This document shows, piece after piece, positions 1 through 8,175 of a stretch of DNA of 64,000 nucleotides (position 1 is its first letter; every line of letters begins with the position of its first letter). The stretch comes from CAWEDP01 sp963807925 (GTDB lineage: Bacteria > Acidobacteriota > Vicinamibacteria > Vicinamibacterales > CAVVIG01). The translations under genes and the position numbers were made by a program. The notes under the pieces were generated by a model. It made no database searches. It had not been told where the DNA came from and saw only the letters and a list, made by a program, of their open reading frames with translations. The stretch lies in NCBI GenBank assembly GCA_963807925.1, contig CAWEDP010000002.1, positions 1,426,001 to 1,490,000 on the forward strand, in the 5' to 3' direction.

Positions 1-187
1 CGCTCGCCAGGTAGCAGTCCGCGCTGCAGGACGGCGCCGTGTGGAACTTGAAGGCGTCGTCGTGGACGACCTCCTCCCACTCATCGTCGAGACCCATGAT
101 GGCATTGGCCGCAGCGGCCACCTGCTGGAATCCCGCACCCGGAAAGCGGCGCATGAGAATCGCTTCTACTTTCTGTCTGTCCACCAT
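1..187 (-). CDS. hypothetical protein, partial (runs off left edge)
   Basis: An open frame reads leftwards from ATG 187 to the window edge (62 codons seen). The visible N-terminus is MVDRQKVEAILMRRFPGAGF, followed by an Ala-rich helix, an acidic stretch (DDEWEEV) and two Cys near the edge (PSCSADC). It has no membrane segment or signal peptide in the visible part. It lies 74 bases downstream of a small membrane-protein gene on the same strand and may be co-transcribed with it from the sigma-54-type promoter at 512-526. I do not recognise the family. Confidence 0.6.
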   Translation of the reverse strand, partial: MVDRQKVEAILMRRFPGAGFQQVAAAANAIMGLDDEWEEVVHDDAFKFHTAPSCSADCYLAS

Positions 188-261
188 AACCGTTCCGCAC
201 GCGGTGGTTGCGGACGCGTCCCCCACCGCGGTGCGCCTCCAGGATCTGAACCGGTCCACGT

Positions 262-471
262 TCAGCGCGCCGGCGGCGTGAGTCGCGCAAACAGGCCCGC
301 GATGACCAGCCCCACGCCGAGCAGGCCGACGACAACGCCGACCGGCAGCATGATCATGGTGACGCCGAGGCCGAGGCCCACAACGATCATCACGAGGCCA
401 AGCGCGACGACAGCCGCGTGCTCGAAGAAGTGCCCGACGCCGACCATCGTTCCGTGCACCGAGTAAGTCAT
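262..471 (-). CDS. small two-helix membrane protein
   Basis: A 69-residue protein consisting almost entirely of two hydrophobic helices (about residues 17-38 and 40-62) rich in Gly, Val and Leu, with a short polar N-terminus (MTYSVHGTMVGVGHFFEH) and a basic C-terminus. A strong Shine-Dalgarno GGGAGG sits just upstream of ATG 471, so the start is well supported. It is transcribed divergently from the universal stress gene at 678. A sigma-54-type -24/-12 element lies about 40 bases upstream. The family is not recognised; a small stress-linked inner-membrane protein is the inference. Confidence 0.7.
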   Translation of the reverse strand: MTYSVHGTMVGVGHFFEHAAVVALGLVMIVVGLGLGVTMIMLPVGVVVGLLGVGLVIAGLFARLTPPAR

Positions 472-511
472 CGCACCCTCCCTTGCCAGTCCACCTGTCC
501 TTCCCGTGCAG

Positions 512-526
512 GCAAGAGCAGTGCCC
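512..526 (-). promoter_or_regulatory. sigma-54 (RpoN) -24/-12 promoter, leftward
   Basis: Read on the minus strand the sequence is GGGCAC-TGCTC-TTGC. It has the invariant GG and GC dinucleotides at RpoN spacing (GGCAC, five bases, TTGC); the only core deviation is the first T to G. It lies about 41 bases upstream of ATG 471. RpoN promoters need an enhancer-binding protein, and a palindrome suited to this lies at 570-587. Confidence 0.7.
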
Positions 527-534
527 GGGTTTTC

Positions 535-548
535 GACGGATTTCCGGC
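535..548. promoter_or_regulatory. degenerate second copy of the palindromic activator site
   Basis: GACGG-ATTT-CCGGC resembles the reverse complement of the GCCGG-GAAT-CCGGC core at 572-585 with two mismatches. Its centre is 37 bases from that of the good copy. It could be a second, weaker binding site for the same enhancer-binding protein. The call is tentative. Confidence 0.35.
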
Positions 549-569
549 ATCACGAATCGGCACAGCGGA

Positions 570-587
570 CTGCCGGGAATCCGGCAG
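570..587. promoter_or_regulatory. palindromic upstream activating site shared by divergent sigma-54 promoters
   Basis: CTGCCGG-GAAT-CCGGCAG is a perfect inverted repeat with 7-base arms. It lies between two divergent RpoN-type promoters: its centre is about 58 bases upstream of the rightward -24 element (637) and about 52 from the leftward one (526). The same core, GCCGG-AAAT-CCGGC, recurs at 7076-7089 at an equal distance from the third RpoN promoter. That recurrence is the main reason for calling it an enhancer site. Confidence 0.6.
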
Positions 588-636
588 GGGGCCACGCGCC
601 GGCGTCAGAAGTCGGGCCTTTGGCGCGGACGCGGGC

Positions 637-651
637 TGGCATCGGTGTTGC
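637..651 (+). promoter_or_regulatory. sigma-54 (RpoN) -24/-12 promoter
   Basis: TGGCAT-CGGTG-TTGC matches the RpoN consensus TGGCAC-N5-TTGC with one mismatch outside the invariant GG and GC. The predicted start is near 661-663, just before the AGGAGG ribosome-binding site (665-670) of the universal stress gene at 678. It probably serves usp, the tonB-like gene and the PFOR operon. Confidence 0.75.
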
Positions 652-677
652 CCCTGTCGGTCGCAGGAGGGCAGGCC

Positions 678-1166
678 ATGATCGATCTCAAGCGCATCCT
701 CGTCCCCACGGACTTCAGCGAGACTTCGGCTGCCGCACTGCGGTACGCGATCGAGCTCTCGCGGCGGTTCCACGCGCATCTCTGTCTGCTGAACGTGCCC
801 GATCATCCCGGCGAGGCCGCCGAGGCCGAGTACCCGATCGGACTGTTCGAGACGATGCAGAACGCCGCCCACGATCGGCTCCGGTCGCTCTTGACGCCGC
901 GGGAGGCCGCGGACCTCAATCCGGAATGCGCGATGCGGATCGGACATGCCGCCGACGAGATCGTGCGCTATGCGCAGGAGCATGCCATCGACCTGATCGT
1001 CATGGGCACCCACGGACGCGAAGGGATGTCGCGCGTCCTGCTGGGCAGCGTGGCCGAAAAAGTAGTGCGCCGCGCAGGCTGTCCCGTGCTGACGGTCCAC
1101 TGCCCCGGGCACGCGTACGTTCCGGTCACCGATGCGGCCCTCGCGAAGGCCGGCGCCGCGGCATAG
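678..1166 (+). CDS. universal stress protein, UspA family
   Basis: A 162-residue single-domain UspA protein. The N-terminus MIDLKRILVPTDFSE is the first strand and loop of the fold. The nucleotide-binding signature G-2x-G-9x-G-S is present as GTHGREGMSRVLLGS at about residues 110-124, so ATP binding is likely. ATG 678 is preceded by AGGAGG, and no other start is needed. The C-terminus carries an extra tail of about 20 residues ending in Ala. It is the first gene behind the RpoN promoter at 637-651, and a second usp lies at 6538, at the end of the same cluster. The family is linked to survival under energy limitation or oxygen shift; the specific stress is inferred from neighbours only. Confidence 0.92.
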   Translation: MIDLKRILVPTDFSETSAAALRYAIELSRRFHAHLCLLNVPDHPGEAAEAEYPIGLFETMQNAAHDRLRSLLTPREAADLNPECAMRIGHAADEIVRYAQEHAIDLIVMGTHGREGMSRVLLGSVAEKVVRRAGCPVLTVHCPGHAYVPVTDAALAKAGAAA

Positions 1167-1224
1167 CGCGCGCCGCTCGCCGGGTGCCACCTCTTCAGTC
1201 ATCCGATCATCGGCGGAGGGCCAC

Positions 1225-1980
1225 ATGTTCGACCTGATTACAGACAAGACGGAGCGCCCGCTGCGGCACCGGTCCCTCCTCTCGAGAGCGTTCGCGATCA
1301 CGGCCCACGTCATCGTGATCCTCGTGGTCGTCGTCATCCCGCTGCTGCGCGCGACCAACGAGCTGCCGCCGGTCATGCCGACGATGCTGGCGTTCGTCGC
1401 GCCGGCGCCGACCGCGCCACCGCCGCCACCGCCGCCGCCAGCTCCGGCGCCGGCCGCGCCCGCGCGGGCCCCCCAACCGGCGCACACCGCGGGACAGTTC
1501 GCCGCGCCGGTCGAGGCGCCGAGCGACATCCGTCCCGAGCCCCCGGCCCGGCCCGTGGAATCCAACGCGGGCGTTCTGGGCGGTGTCGAGGGTGGAGTGC
1601 CGGGCGGTGTGGTGGGAGGCGTCGTCGGCGGTCTCGTCTCGGCGGTGCCCCCGCCTCCGCCGCCGGCTCCGGCGGCGCCGCCGCCGCCGCGCGTCGTGCG
1701 CATCGGCGGGCAGATCACCGCGCCGGCGCTCATCAAGCGAGTCGAGCCGATCTATCCGGACGTGGCCGCGCTCGCGCAGCTCTCGGGCGTGGTGATCCTC
1801 GAGGCAACGGTCGGCACGGATGGATGCGTGCAGTCGGTCAAACTGCTCCGCTCGCGGCATCCGCTGCTCGACAAGGCGTCCGAGGAAGCGTTGATGCAAT
1901 GGCAGTATTCACCGCTCGTGCTGAACGGCATCGCCACGTCGTTCGTCCTGACCGTGACGTTCCACTTCAGCGTGCGTTGA
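1225..1980 (+). CDS. TonB-like energy transducer protein
   Basis: A 251-residue protein with the full TonB layout: a short cytoplasmic N-terminus, one membrane anchor (about residues 20-42, rich in Val/Ile), a long Pro/Ala then Gly/Val-rich periplasmic spacer (about 55-155), and a C-terminal TonB domain (about 165-251) with the typical YP...A...SGVV and DG...SV motifs and a conserved ALMQWQYSP-type helix. ATG 1225 follows GGAGGG. No exbB or exbD is nearby, so it may use distant partners or act as a TonB-like structural protein. It lies between usp and the PFOR gene, with 58 bases to each neighbour, and could share their transcript. Confidence 0.88.
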   Translation: MFDLITDKTERPLRHRSLLSRAFAITAHVIVILVVVVIPLLRATNELPPVMPTMLAFVAPAPTAPPPPPPPPAPAPAAPARAPQPAHTAGQFAAPVEAPSDIRPEPPARPVESNAGVLGGVEGGVPGGVVGGVVGGLVSAVPPPPPPAPAAPPPPRVVRIGGQITAPALIKRVEPIYPDVAALAQLSGVVILEATVGTDGCVQSVKLLRSRHPLLDKASEEALMQWQYSPLVLNGIATSFVLTVTFHFSVR

Positions 1981-2039
1981 GCGCGGGGCGTGTCCGGCAT
2001 CGGTGGCCCTCGTAGACGAGCGGTGATGGAGGAGGTTCC

Positions 2040-5000
2040 GTGAAGGCGCGTGCGGTCGTCGTGGACGGAAACGATGCGTGTTCGTCGGTCGCCTATCAGC
2101 TGAGCGACGCCATCGCCATCTACCCCATCACCCCGTCGTCGAGCATGGCCGAGAACGCCGATGCCTGGGCCAGCGCCGGCCGGCCGAATCTGTGGGGCGC
2201 GACGCCGACCGTCGTCGAGATGCAGAGCGAGGCCGGCGCGGCCGGTACGGTCCACGGCGTCCTGCAGGCGGGCGCCCTGGCGACGACCTTCACGGCCAGC
2301 CAGGGCCTCCTCCTGATGATCCCGAACATGTTCAAGATCGCCGGCGAGCTCACGCCCGCGGTCTTTCACGTCGCCGCGCGGGCCGTGGCCACGCACGCGC
2401 TCTCGATCTTCGGCGACCACAGCGACGTGATGGCCGTGCGCACGACCGGTTTCGCGATGCTGGCGTCGGCCTCGGTGCAGGAGGCGCAGGACCTGGCGGT
2501 CGTCGCGCACCGGGCGACGCTCGAATCGCGCGTGCCGTTCCTGCATTTTTTCGACGGCTTCCGCACGTCGCACGAACTGGCGAAGATCGCCACGGTGGAC
2601 GAGGCGGCGCTGAAAGGGATGATCGACAACGGGCTGATCGAGGCGCACCGGCGGCGTGCGCTCACGCCGGATCACCCGGTGCTCCGCGGCACGGCGCAGA
2701 ACCCGGACGTGTTCTTCCAGAACCGCGAGGCGCCCAACCGCTATTACGATCGGACGCCCGCGACGGTGCAACGCGCCATGGATCGCTTCGCGGAGCTCAC
2801 GGGCCGTTCCTATCAGCTCTTCGATTACCACGGCGCGCCGGATGCCGAGCGCGTCGTCGTGATCATGGGGTCGGGCGGGGAAACCGTCGCCGCCACGGTG
2901 GACGCACTCGGCGCCGCGGCGCGAGTCGGCGTCCTCGTGGTCCGGCTGTACCGGCCGTTCGCTGCCGACGTGTTCGTCGACGCGCTGCCGCCGACCGTGC
3001 AGGCGATCGCGGTGCTCGACCGTACCAAGGAGCCGGGCGCGGTTGGCGAGCCGCTGTTTCAGGACGTCACCGCCGCGGTGGCCGAAGCGTTCGTGCGCGG
3101 CCGGACGCCGTTCCTGCGGATGCCGCGCGCCATCGGCGGCCGGTACGGACTGGGATCGAAGGAATTCTCCCCCGCCATGGCCAAGGCGGTGTTCGACGAA
3201 CTGGCGCGTCCTGCGCCCCGATCGCGCTTCACGGTCGGCATTCTCGACGACGTGACGCGCCTGTCGCTCCCGGTCGACGACGGCTTCGACATCGAGTCGC
3301 CGGACACGGTCCGGGCGGTCTTCTTCGGGCTCGGGTCCGACGGCACCGTGGGCGCCAACAAGAACTCGGTGAAGATCATCGGCGACGACGCCGGGCGGTG
3401 GGCGCAGGGCTACTTCGTGTACGACTCGAAGAAATCCGGCGCGGTGACCGTTTCGCACCTGCGGTTCGGCCGCCAGCCGATCCACGCCCCGTACCTCGTG
3501 TCGCGCGCCTCGTTCGTCGGTTGCCATCAGTTCGGCCTGCTGCAGCGCGACGATGTGCTGGACGCGGCTGACACCGGCGCCACGCTGCTCCTGAACGCGC
3601 CGGGATCGCCCGACGCCGTGTGGGACATGCTGCCGTTCGAAATCCAGCAGCAGATCGTCGCGAAACGGCTGCGGCTGTTCGTCATCGATGCCTACGCCGT
3701 CGCCCAGTCCGCCGGGCTCGGATCGCGCATCAACACGATCATGCAGACCTGCTTCTTCGCGATCTCCGGCCTGTTCCCGCGCGAGGACGCGGTCGCGCGC
3801 ATCAAGGCGGCCATCGAGAAGACGTACGGGCGCCGCGGCCCGGAGGTCGTCCGGCGGAACTTCGAGGCGGTCGACCGAGCGCTCGCCCACCTCCATGAGG
3901 TGGCTGTGCCCGCGTTCCCGACCGCCTCGCGGCACCGCCGATCGTTCGACGCCGCCGACGCGCCGGACTTCGTGCGGCGGGTGACGAGCCTGATGCTCGC
4001 GGGCCACGGCGACCGGCTGCCGGTGAGCGCGCTGCCGGCCGACGGTACCTGGCCCACCGGCACCGCGCGGTGGGAAAAGCGCACCATCGCCCTCGACATC
4101 CCCGTCTGGGACGAGTTGCTGTGCATCCAGTGCAACAAGTGCGCGCTGGTCTGCCCCCACGCGGCCATCCGCGTCACCGTCGTCGACCCGGCCCGCGTCG
4201 CGGCGGCGCCGCCGACCTACAGGCACGTGCCGTACAAGGGCACCGAACTGCGGGGGGAGTACACCGTGCAGGTCGCGCCGGAAGACTGCACCGGCTGCAT
4301 GCTGTGCGTGATGGTGTGCCCGGCGAAGGACAAGATCGCCAGGGACCGCAAGGCGCTGGCGATGGCGCCCGCGGCGCCGCTTCGGGACGCCGAACGGGAG
4401 AATTATGGGTTCTTCCTGAGCCTGCCTCCGGTGGACCGCGCCGCCACCCGCAGCGACGTCAAAGGAACGCAGTTCCTGCAGCCGCTCTTCGAGTACTCCG
4501 GCGCGTGCGCCGGCTGCGGCGAGACGCCGTACGTGAAGCTCCTGACCCAGCTGTTCGGGGACCGTGCGGTCATCGCGAATGCGACCGGCTGCTCGTCGAT
4601 CTACGGCGGGAACCTGCCGACCACGCCGTTCACCACCAATCGCGACGGCCGCGGGCCCGCCTGGGCGAACTCGCTGTTCGAGGACAACGCGGAGTTCGGA
4701 CTCGGCCTGCGCCTCGGTCTGGACCGCCACGAGGCGCGCGCGCGGGCGCTGGTGGAGGCGCTGGCGCCGCTACTCCCGCCCGGGACGGCCGAAGAGTTGC
4801 TCACGGCGCCGCAGGCGGGCGAGTCGGCGATCAAGGCGCAACGCGAGCGCGTCACGGCGCTGCGCGGCGCGCTGGCCCCGCTGCAGGGTGGCGAGCGCGA
4901 CGCCGAGGTCCACGACCTGCTCGCGCTCGCCGATTACCTGGTGAGGAAGAGCGTCTGGATCGTCGGCGGCGACGGGTGGGCGTACGACATCGGCTACGGC

Positions 5001-5588
5001 GGCCTCGACCACGTGCTGGCCAGCGGCGCCAACGTGAACGTCCTCGTGCTGGATACGGAGGTGTATTCGAACACCGGCGGTCAGCAGTCGAAAGCGACGC
5101 CAATCGCCGCGTCGGCGAAATTCGCCGCCGCCGGCAAGCGGATGGCGAAGAAGGATCTCGGCCTGATGGCCATGTCGTACGGCCACGTGTACGTGGCGCA
5201 GGTGGCGCTCGGCGCGAAAGACGCGCAGACGCTGAAGGCGTTCCAGGAGGCCGAGGCGTATCCGGGGCCGTCGCTGATCATCGCGTACAGCCACTGCATC
5301 GCTCACGGCTACGAGATGGCCGACGGCCTGGAACACCAGCGGCTGGCGGTCGACACCGGATACTGGCCGCTCTACCGGTTCGATCCCCGGCGCGACGCCC
5401 AGAACGCCCCGCCGCTGGTGCTCGATTCGGCGGCGCCGAAAACGGACGTTTCGAAGCTGCTCGCCGTCGAAGGGCGTTTTCAACCGGCGGAGGGACCGGA
5501 CGGCGGCGCGCTGCTCGATCGGGCGCGCCTGCAGATCACCCGACGGCTGGCGCTCTATCGCGAGCTCGCCGGTCGGGCGGCACGATAG
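2040..5588 (+). CDS. nifJ: pyruvate:ferredoxin (flavodoxin) oxidoreductase
   Basis: A 1182-residue single-chain PFOR of normal length. It oxidatively decarboxylates pyruvate to acetyl-CoA, reducing ferredoxin or flavodoxin. The domains run in canonical order: N-terminal pyruvate-binding domain (YPITPSSSMAE near residue 30), CoA-binding and gamma domains, a two-cluster ferredoxin domain (CIQCNKCALVCP near 695 and CTGCMLCVMVCP near 750), then the TPP domain with the third-cluster cysteines (CAGCGE near 822, ATGCSS near 850) and the TPP/Mg motif GDGWAYDIG plus NTGGQ near 980-1020. The start is GTG 2040, preceded by GGAGGAGG. The oxygen-sensitive chemistry suggests low-oxygen metabolism. A DHOD-like gene follows 10 bases later, an arrangement often seen with single-chain PFORs. 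Confidence 0.96.
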   Translation: MKARAVVVDGNDACSSVAYQLSDAIAIYPITPSSSMAENADAWASAGRPNLWGATPTVVEMQSEAGAAGTVHGVLQAGALATTFTASQGLLLMIPNMFKIAGELTPAVFHVAARAVATHALSIFGDHSDVMAVRTTGFAMLASASVQEAQDLAVVAHRATLESRVPFLHFFDGFRTSHELAKIATVDEAALKGMIDNGLIEAHRRRALTPDHPVLRGTAQNPDVFFQNREAPNRYYDRTPATVQRAMDRFAELTGRSYQLFDYHGAPDAERVVVIMGSGGETVAATVDALGAAARVGVLVVRLYRPFAADVFVDALPPTVQAIAVLDRTKEPGAVGEPLFQDVTAAVAEAFVRGRTPFLRMPRAIGGRYGLGSKEFSPAMAKAVFDELARPAPRSRFTVGILDDVTRLSLPVDDGFDIESPDTVRAVFFGLGSDGTVGANKNSVKIIGDDAGRWAQGYFVYDSKKSGAVTVSHLRFGRQPIHAPYLVSRASFVGCHQFGLLQRDDVLDAADTGATLLLNAPGSPDAVWDMLPFEIQQQIVAKRLRLFVIDAYAVAQSAGLGSRINTIMQTCFFAISGLFPREDAVARIKAAIEKTYGRRGPEVVRRNFEAVDRALAHLHEVAVPAFPTASRHRRSFDAADAPDFVRRVTSLMLAGHGDRLPVSALPADGTWPTGTARWEKRTIALDIPVWDELLCIQCNKCALVCPHAAIRVTVVDPARVAAAPPTYRHVPYKGTELRGEYTVQVAPEDCTGCMLCVMVCPAKDKIARDRKALAMAPAAPLRDAERENYGFFLSLPPVDRAATRSDVKGTQFLQPLFEYSGACAGCGETPYVKLLTQLFGDRAVIANATGCSSIYGGNLPTTPFTTNRDGRGPAWANSLFEDNAEFGLGLRLGLDRHEARARALVEALAPLLPPGTAEELLTAPQAGESAIKAQRERVTALRGALAPLQGGERDAEVHDLLALADYLVRKSVWIVGGDGWAYDIGYGGLDHVLASGANVNVLVLDTEVYSNTGGQQSKATPIAASAKFAAAGKRMAKKDLGLMAMSYGHVYVAQVALGAKDAQTLKAFQEAEAYPGPSLIIAYSHCIAHGYEMADGLEHQRLAVDTGYWPLYRFDPRRDAQNAPPLVLDSAAPKTDVSKLLAVEGRFQPAEGPDGGALLDRARLQITRRLALYRELAGRAAR

Positions 5589-5598
5589 AGGAAGTCCC

Positions 5599-6541
5599 AT
5601 GGATCTCGCCACCACCTACCTGGGCCTGGACCTGCCCCACCCGCTGATGGTGGGGGCGTCGCCGCTCGATGAGGATCTCGCGATGGCGGCGCGCCTCGAA
5701 GACGCCGGGGCGGCCGCCCTGGTCATGCACTCGCTGTTCGAGGAGGAGATCGAGACATACGGCGGGGCGCCCGATCGGTACCTGGAACACCTGCTCCGGC
5801 TCAAACGGCGGGTCGCCCTGCCAGTCATCGCGTCGCTGAACGGCACGACGGCCGAGGGGTGGCTGCAGTACGCCCGGCTGATCGAGCGGGCGGGCGCCAG
5901 CGCCCTCGAGCTGAACTTCTATCATGTCGCCACCGACCTGCTCGAAGACGGACACACCGTCGAACGCCGGGTGGTGGACATCGTCGCGGTTCTCAAGGAG
6001 TCGATCCGGATCCCGCTGGCGGTGAAGCTGTCGCCGTTCTATTCGGCCCTTCCGTATCTGGCCGCCGAGCTCGAACGGATCGGGGCCGACGGCCTGGTCC
6101 TCTTCAACCGTTTCTATCAGCCCGACATCGATCCCGATCGGCGCGAAACGACCACGCGGCTGCAGGACCTCGACGTCGGCGGAGCTCCTGCTGCGGCTGC
6201 ACTGGATCGCGATTCTGGCGGGGCGCATCCGCGCGTCGCTGGCGCTGAGCGGCGGCGTCCACGAGCCGATCGATGCCGTCAAGGGCGTCATGGCGGGGGC
6301 CGACGTCGTGCAGGTGGTCTCGGCGCTGATGAAGGACGGCCCCGGACGCCTGACCGAGCTGCGGGACGGACTGTCCGCCTGGGGCGACCGCCACGGGTAC
6401 GGCGCGATCGGTGCGATGCGCGGCTGCACGACTCTCGTGCGGGCCGCCAGCCCGCAGCGCCTCGAACGGCTGAACTATCTGGCGACGCTCCGCTCGAGCC
6501 CCGAGACGCTGATTCCCGCTTCTATCGGAGGCACGTCGTGA
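5599..6541 (+). CDS. dihydroorotate dehydrogenase-like protein, frameshifted
   Basis: A TIM-barrel flavoprotein related to dihydroorotate dehydrogenase, of the type often found next to nifJ. Residues 1-193 (MDLATTYLGLDLPHP..., SLNG, ELNFYHV, AVKLSPF, LFNRFYQPD) are intact and read in one frame. Near 6180 the homology jumps to the +1 frame (ELLLRLHWIAILAGR..., GGVH, VMAGADVVQ) and continues to a stop at 6539-6541. Repaired, the protein would be about 313 residues, the usual family length. In the unshifted frame, translation would run on without a stop into the universal stress gene, giving a 471-residue chimera. The TGA in the repaired frame overlaps the GTG start of usp (GTGA), which argues that the repaired frame is ancestral. 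It may be a real lesion or a base error. Confidence 0.82.
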
Positions 6542-7014
6542 TCATGTTGAAGCGCATCCTGGTCGCCACCGATTTCGGTCTGCAATCCGACAACGCGCTG
6601 CAGTACGGACGCGCGCTCGCCCGCACCTTCGGCGCGGCGCTCCATCTGCTGCACGTCCGCGAGAATTCGTTCTTGAAGGCGACGCCCGCCGACCCCGAGA
6701 CGCTGCGGGCGGCGACGCTTCGGATTCTGGACCAGCGACTCACCGCCGACGATCGTCAGCGCGGCGGGCACGCCGTGCTCGAGACCTCGGATCGGCCCGC
6801 CGAGGCGATCGTCCACTACGCCGCCGAGCACCGCATCGACCTGATCATCATGGGCACTCATGGACGCGAGGGCTTCGCGCACCTGCTGATGGGCAGCGTT
6901 GCCGAGACCGTCGTCCGATCCGCGCCCTGCCCCGTGCTCATCGTCAGGCACCCCGAACACGACTTCGTGCATCCCGACACCGCGGTGGGGAGCGCCGCCA
7001 GCGGGGTCCGCTAG
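6538..7014 (+). CDS. universal stress protein, UspA family (second copy)
   Basis: A 158-residue UspA protein, paralogous to the one at 678 (VIMLKRILVATDF aligns with MIDLKRILVPTDF). The ATP-type signature is GTHGREGFAHLLMGS at about residues 104-118. GTG 6538 is favoured because GGAGG (6527-6531) is correctly spaced, the N-terminus then aligns with the first paralogue, and the codon overlaps the TGA of the DHOD-like gene by four bases. ATG 6544 is the alternative. It is the last gene of the PFOR cluster and is followed by a GC-rich hairpin. Confidence 0.9.
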   Translation: MIMLKRILVATDFGLQSDNALQYGRALARTFGAALHLLHVRENSFLKATPADPETLRAATLRILDQRLTADDRQRGGHAVLETSDRPAEAIVHYAAEHRIDLIIMGTHGREGFAHLLMGSVAETVVRSAPCPVLIVRHPEHDFVHPDTAVGSAASGVR

Positions 7015-7038
7015 CGCGGCCGCCTCACGGCACCGCGC
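7014..7038 (+). terminator. possible GC-rich hairpin after usp
   Basis: GCGCGG and CCGCGC can pair around a 13-base loop immediately after the usp stop codon. There is no T-run, so this is a weak terminator candidate. It separates the PFOR cluster from the next RpoN promoter. Confidence 0.3.
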
Positions 7039-7075
7039 GCTCCGGGGCTCGGCAGGGACCCGAACACGCTCGCGG

Positions 7076-7089
7076 GCCGGAAATCCGGC
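7076..7089. promoter_or_regulatory. palindromic activator site upstream of third sigma-54 promoter
   Basis: GCCGG-AAAT-CCGGC differs from the core of the 570-587 palindrome (GCCGG-GAAT-CCGGC) at one spacer base only. Its centre is about 57.5 bases upstream of the -24 element at 7140, against 58.5 bases at the first promoter. Equal spacing and sequence at two separate RpoN promoters point to a common enhancer-binding protein. Confidence 0.6.
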
Positions 7090-7139
7090 GACAAGACGAC
7101 GCGACGGCCGCCGCGGTGCTTTTGCGGCGCTGCCCGCCG

Positions 7140-7154
7140 TGGCACCTCACTTGC
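7140..7154 (+). promoter_or_regulatory. sigma-54 (RpoN) -24/-12 promoter
   Basis: TGGCAC-CTCAC-TTGC is an exact match to the RpoN core TGGCAC-N5-TTGC. It lies 66 bases upstream of the BON-domain gene at 7221 and probably also serves the cold-shock-like and cytochrome genes behind it. Confidence 0.8.
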
Positions 7155-7220
7155 GCCACTTCCATCAGGAGCGTGCGAGGTGGCGGAATTCCGTCACCGC
7201 ACGCGGACGCGGGTGGCGCC

Positions 7221-7874
7221 ATGAAAATCGACCGAGAGATTCAACAGCATGTGATCGGCGCTCTCGGGCGCGACCCCGGGCTCGACGCCGCGAGGATTGG
7301 CGTGTCGGTGACCGACTGCGTCGTCACGCTGCAGGGCACCGTCACCACGCTGCGACAGAAGTGGCTCGCCGAGCGCGCCGCCCGGCGCATCGCGCTCGTT
7401 CGGGCCGTCGCAAACGACGTCGAAGTCGAACCGGACGAGCACCGGAGCCGCTCCGACACGGCAATCGCCGGGGCGGCGGCGACGGCACTCGAGTGGGACA
7501 GCGCCGTCCCGGACGACAACGTGAAGGCCACGGTGCGGCACGGCTGGGTGACGCTGACCGGCAACGTCACGTGGCCGTACCAGAAGACGGCAGCCGAGCA
7601 CGCGGTCGATCGTCTCAACGGCGTGAAAGGCGTGGCCAACTCCATCGTGGTGGCGCCGAGCGCGAACACGGCCGACGTGAAGGCCGAAATCGAGGCGGCC
7701 TTCAGGCGCAGCGCCGAACTCGACGCGCGGCAAATCGCCGTGGACGCGCACGGCGGGACCGTCATTCTGACCGGCACGGTGCGATCGCTGCACGAACGGG
7801 ACGAAGCCGAGCAGGCGGCACGAACGGCTCCGGGCGTCACCAGGGTCGACGACCGCCTCGAAGTCGCGCCCTGA
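7221..7874 (+). CDS. triple BON-domain protein
   Basis: A 217-residue protein made of three BON (bacterial OsmY and nodulation) domains at about residues 1-70, 72-140 and 147-217. Each has the alternating pattern of a helix, then TDCVVTLQGTV / HGWVTLTGNV / HGGTVILTGTV strands and a hydrophobic V.....V end. BON domains bind phospholipid or membrane surfaces and occur in osmotic and envelope-stress proteins. No signal peptide is visible, so the protein looks cytoplasmic; double- and triple-BON cytosolic proteins are known. ATG 7221 has only a weak Shine-Dalgarno. It is the first gene behind a textbook RpoN promoter and is followed 40 bases later by the cold-shock-domain gene. Confidence 0.88.
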   Translation: MKIDREIQQHVIGALGRDPGLDAARIGVSVTDCVVTLQGTVTTLRQKWLAERAARRIALVRAVANDVEVEPDEHRSRSDTAIAGAAATALEWDSAVPDDNVKATVRHGWVTLTGNVTWPYQKTAAEHAVDRLNGVKGVANSIVVAPSANTADVKAEIEAAFRRSAELDARQIAVDAHGGTVILTGTVRSLHERDEAEQAARTAPGVTRVDDRLEVAP

Positions 7875-7914
7875 GGCGGCGGGAAGAGCTTCACGGAGAT
7901 CCGGGGAGGAGGTC

Positions 7915-8115
7915 ATGACCGGTAAGGTCAAGAAGCTCACCAGGAATCGGGCGTTCGGCTTTATCCGGGGTGACAACGGTGTGGACTACTTCTTTCACCG
8001 TACGGATCTCGGCGGCACGGTGACGCTCGAACAGCTCGACGAAGGGCAGCGCGTCACCTTCGAGGTCACCGAGCGCGGCAGGGGTCCGCGTGCGACGCAC
8101 ATCAGCACGAGCTGA
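7915..8115 (+). CDS. cold-shock-domain protein
   Basis: A 66-residue single cold-shock domain (OB fold) that should bind single-stranded RNA or DNA. The RNP1-like motif is FGFIRGDNG and the RNP2-like motif is DYFFHRTD; in classical Csp proteins these are KGFGFI and VFVHF. The basic start (MTGKVKKLTRNRAFGF) and the late GRGPRATHI strand complete the fold. ATG 7915 follows GGGGAGGAGG, one of the strongest ribosome-binding sites in the window, implying high translation. The position between the BON and cytochrome genes suggests a role in the same stress response rather than in cold shock itself. Confidence 0.88.
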   Translation: MTGKVKKLTRNRAFGFIRGDNGVDYFFHRTDLGGTVTLEQLDEGQRVTFEVTERGRGPRATHISTS

Positions 8116-8175
8116 CCCTCCGCCGCGTCCCGATCCGGGCCGGGACAACCGACCCGACACATCTGGAGCAGGGGT

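Noticed and set aside
1981..2039. A fourth sigma-54 promoter before nifJ
   Set aside because: CGGCATCGGTGGCCC resembles the usp promoter up to the spacer but lacks the TTGC -12 element.
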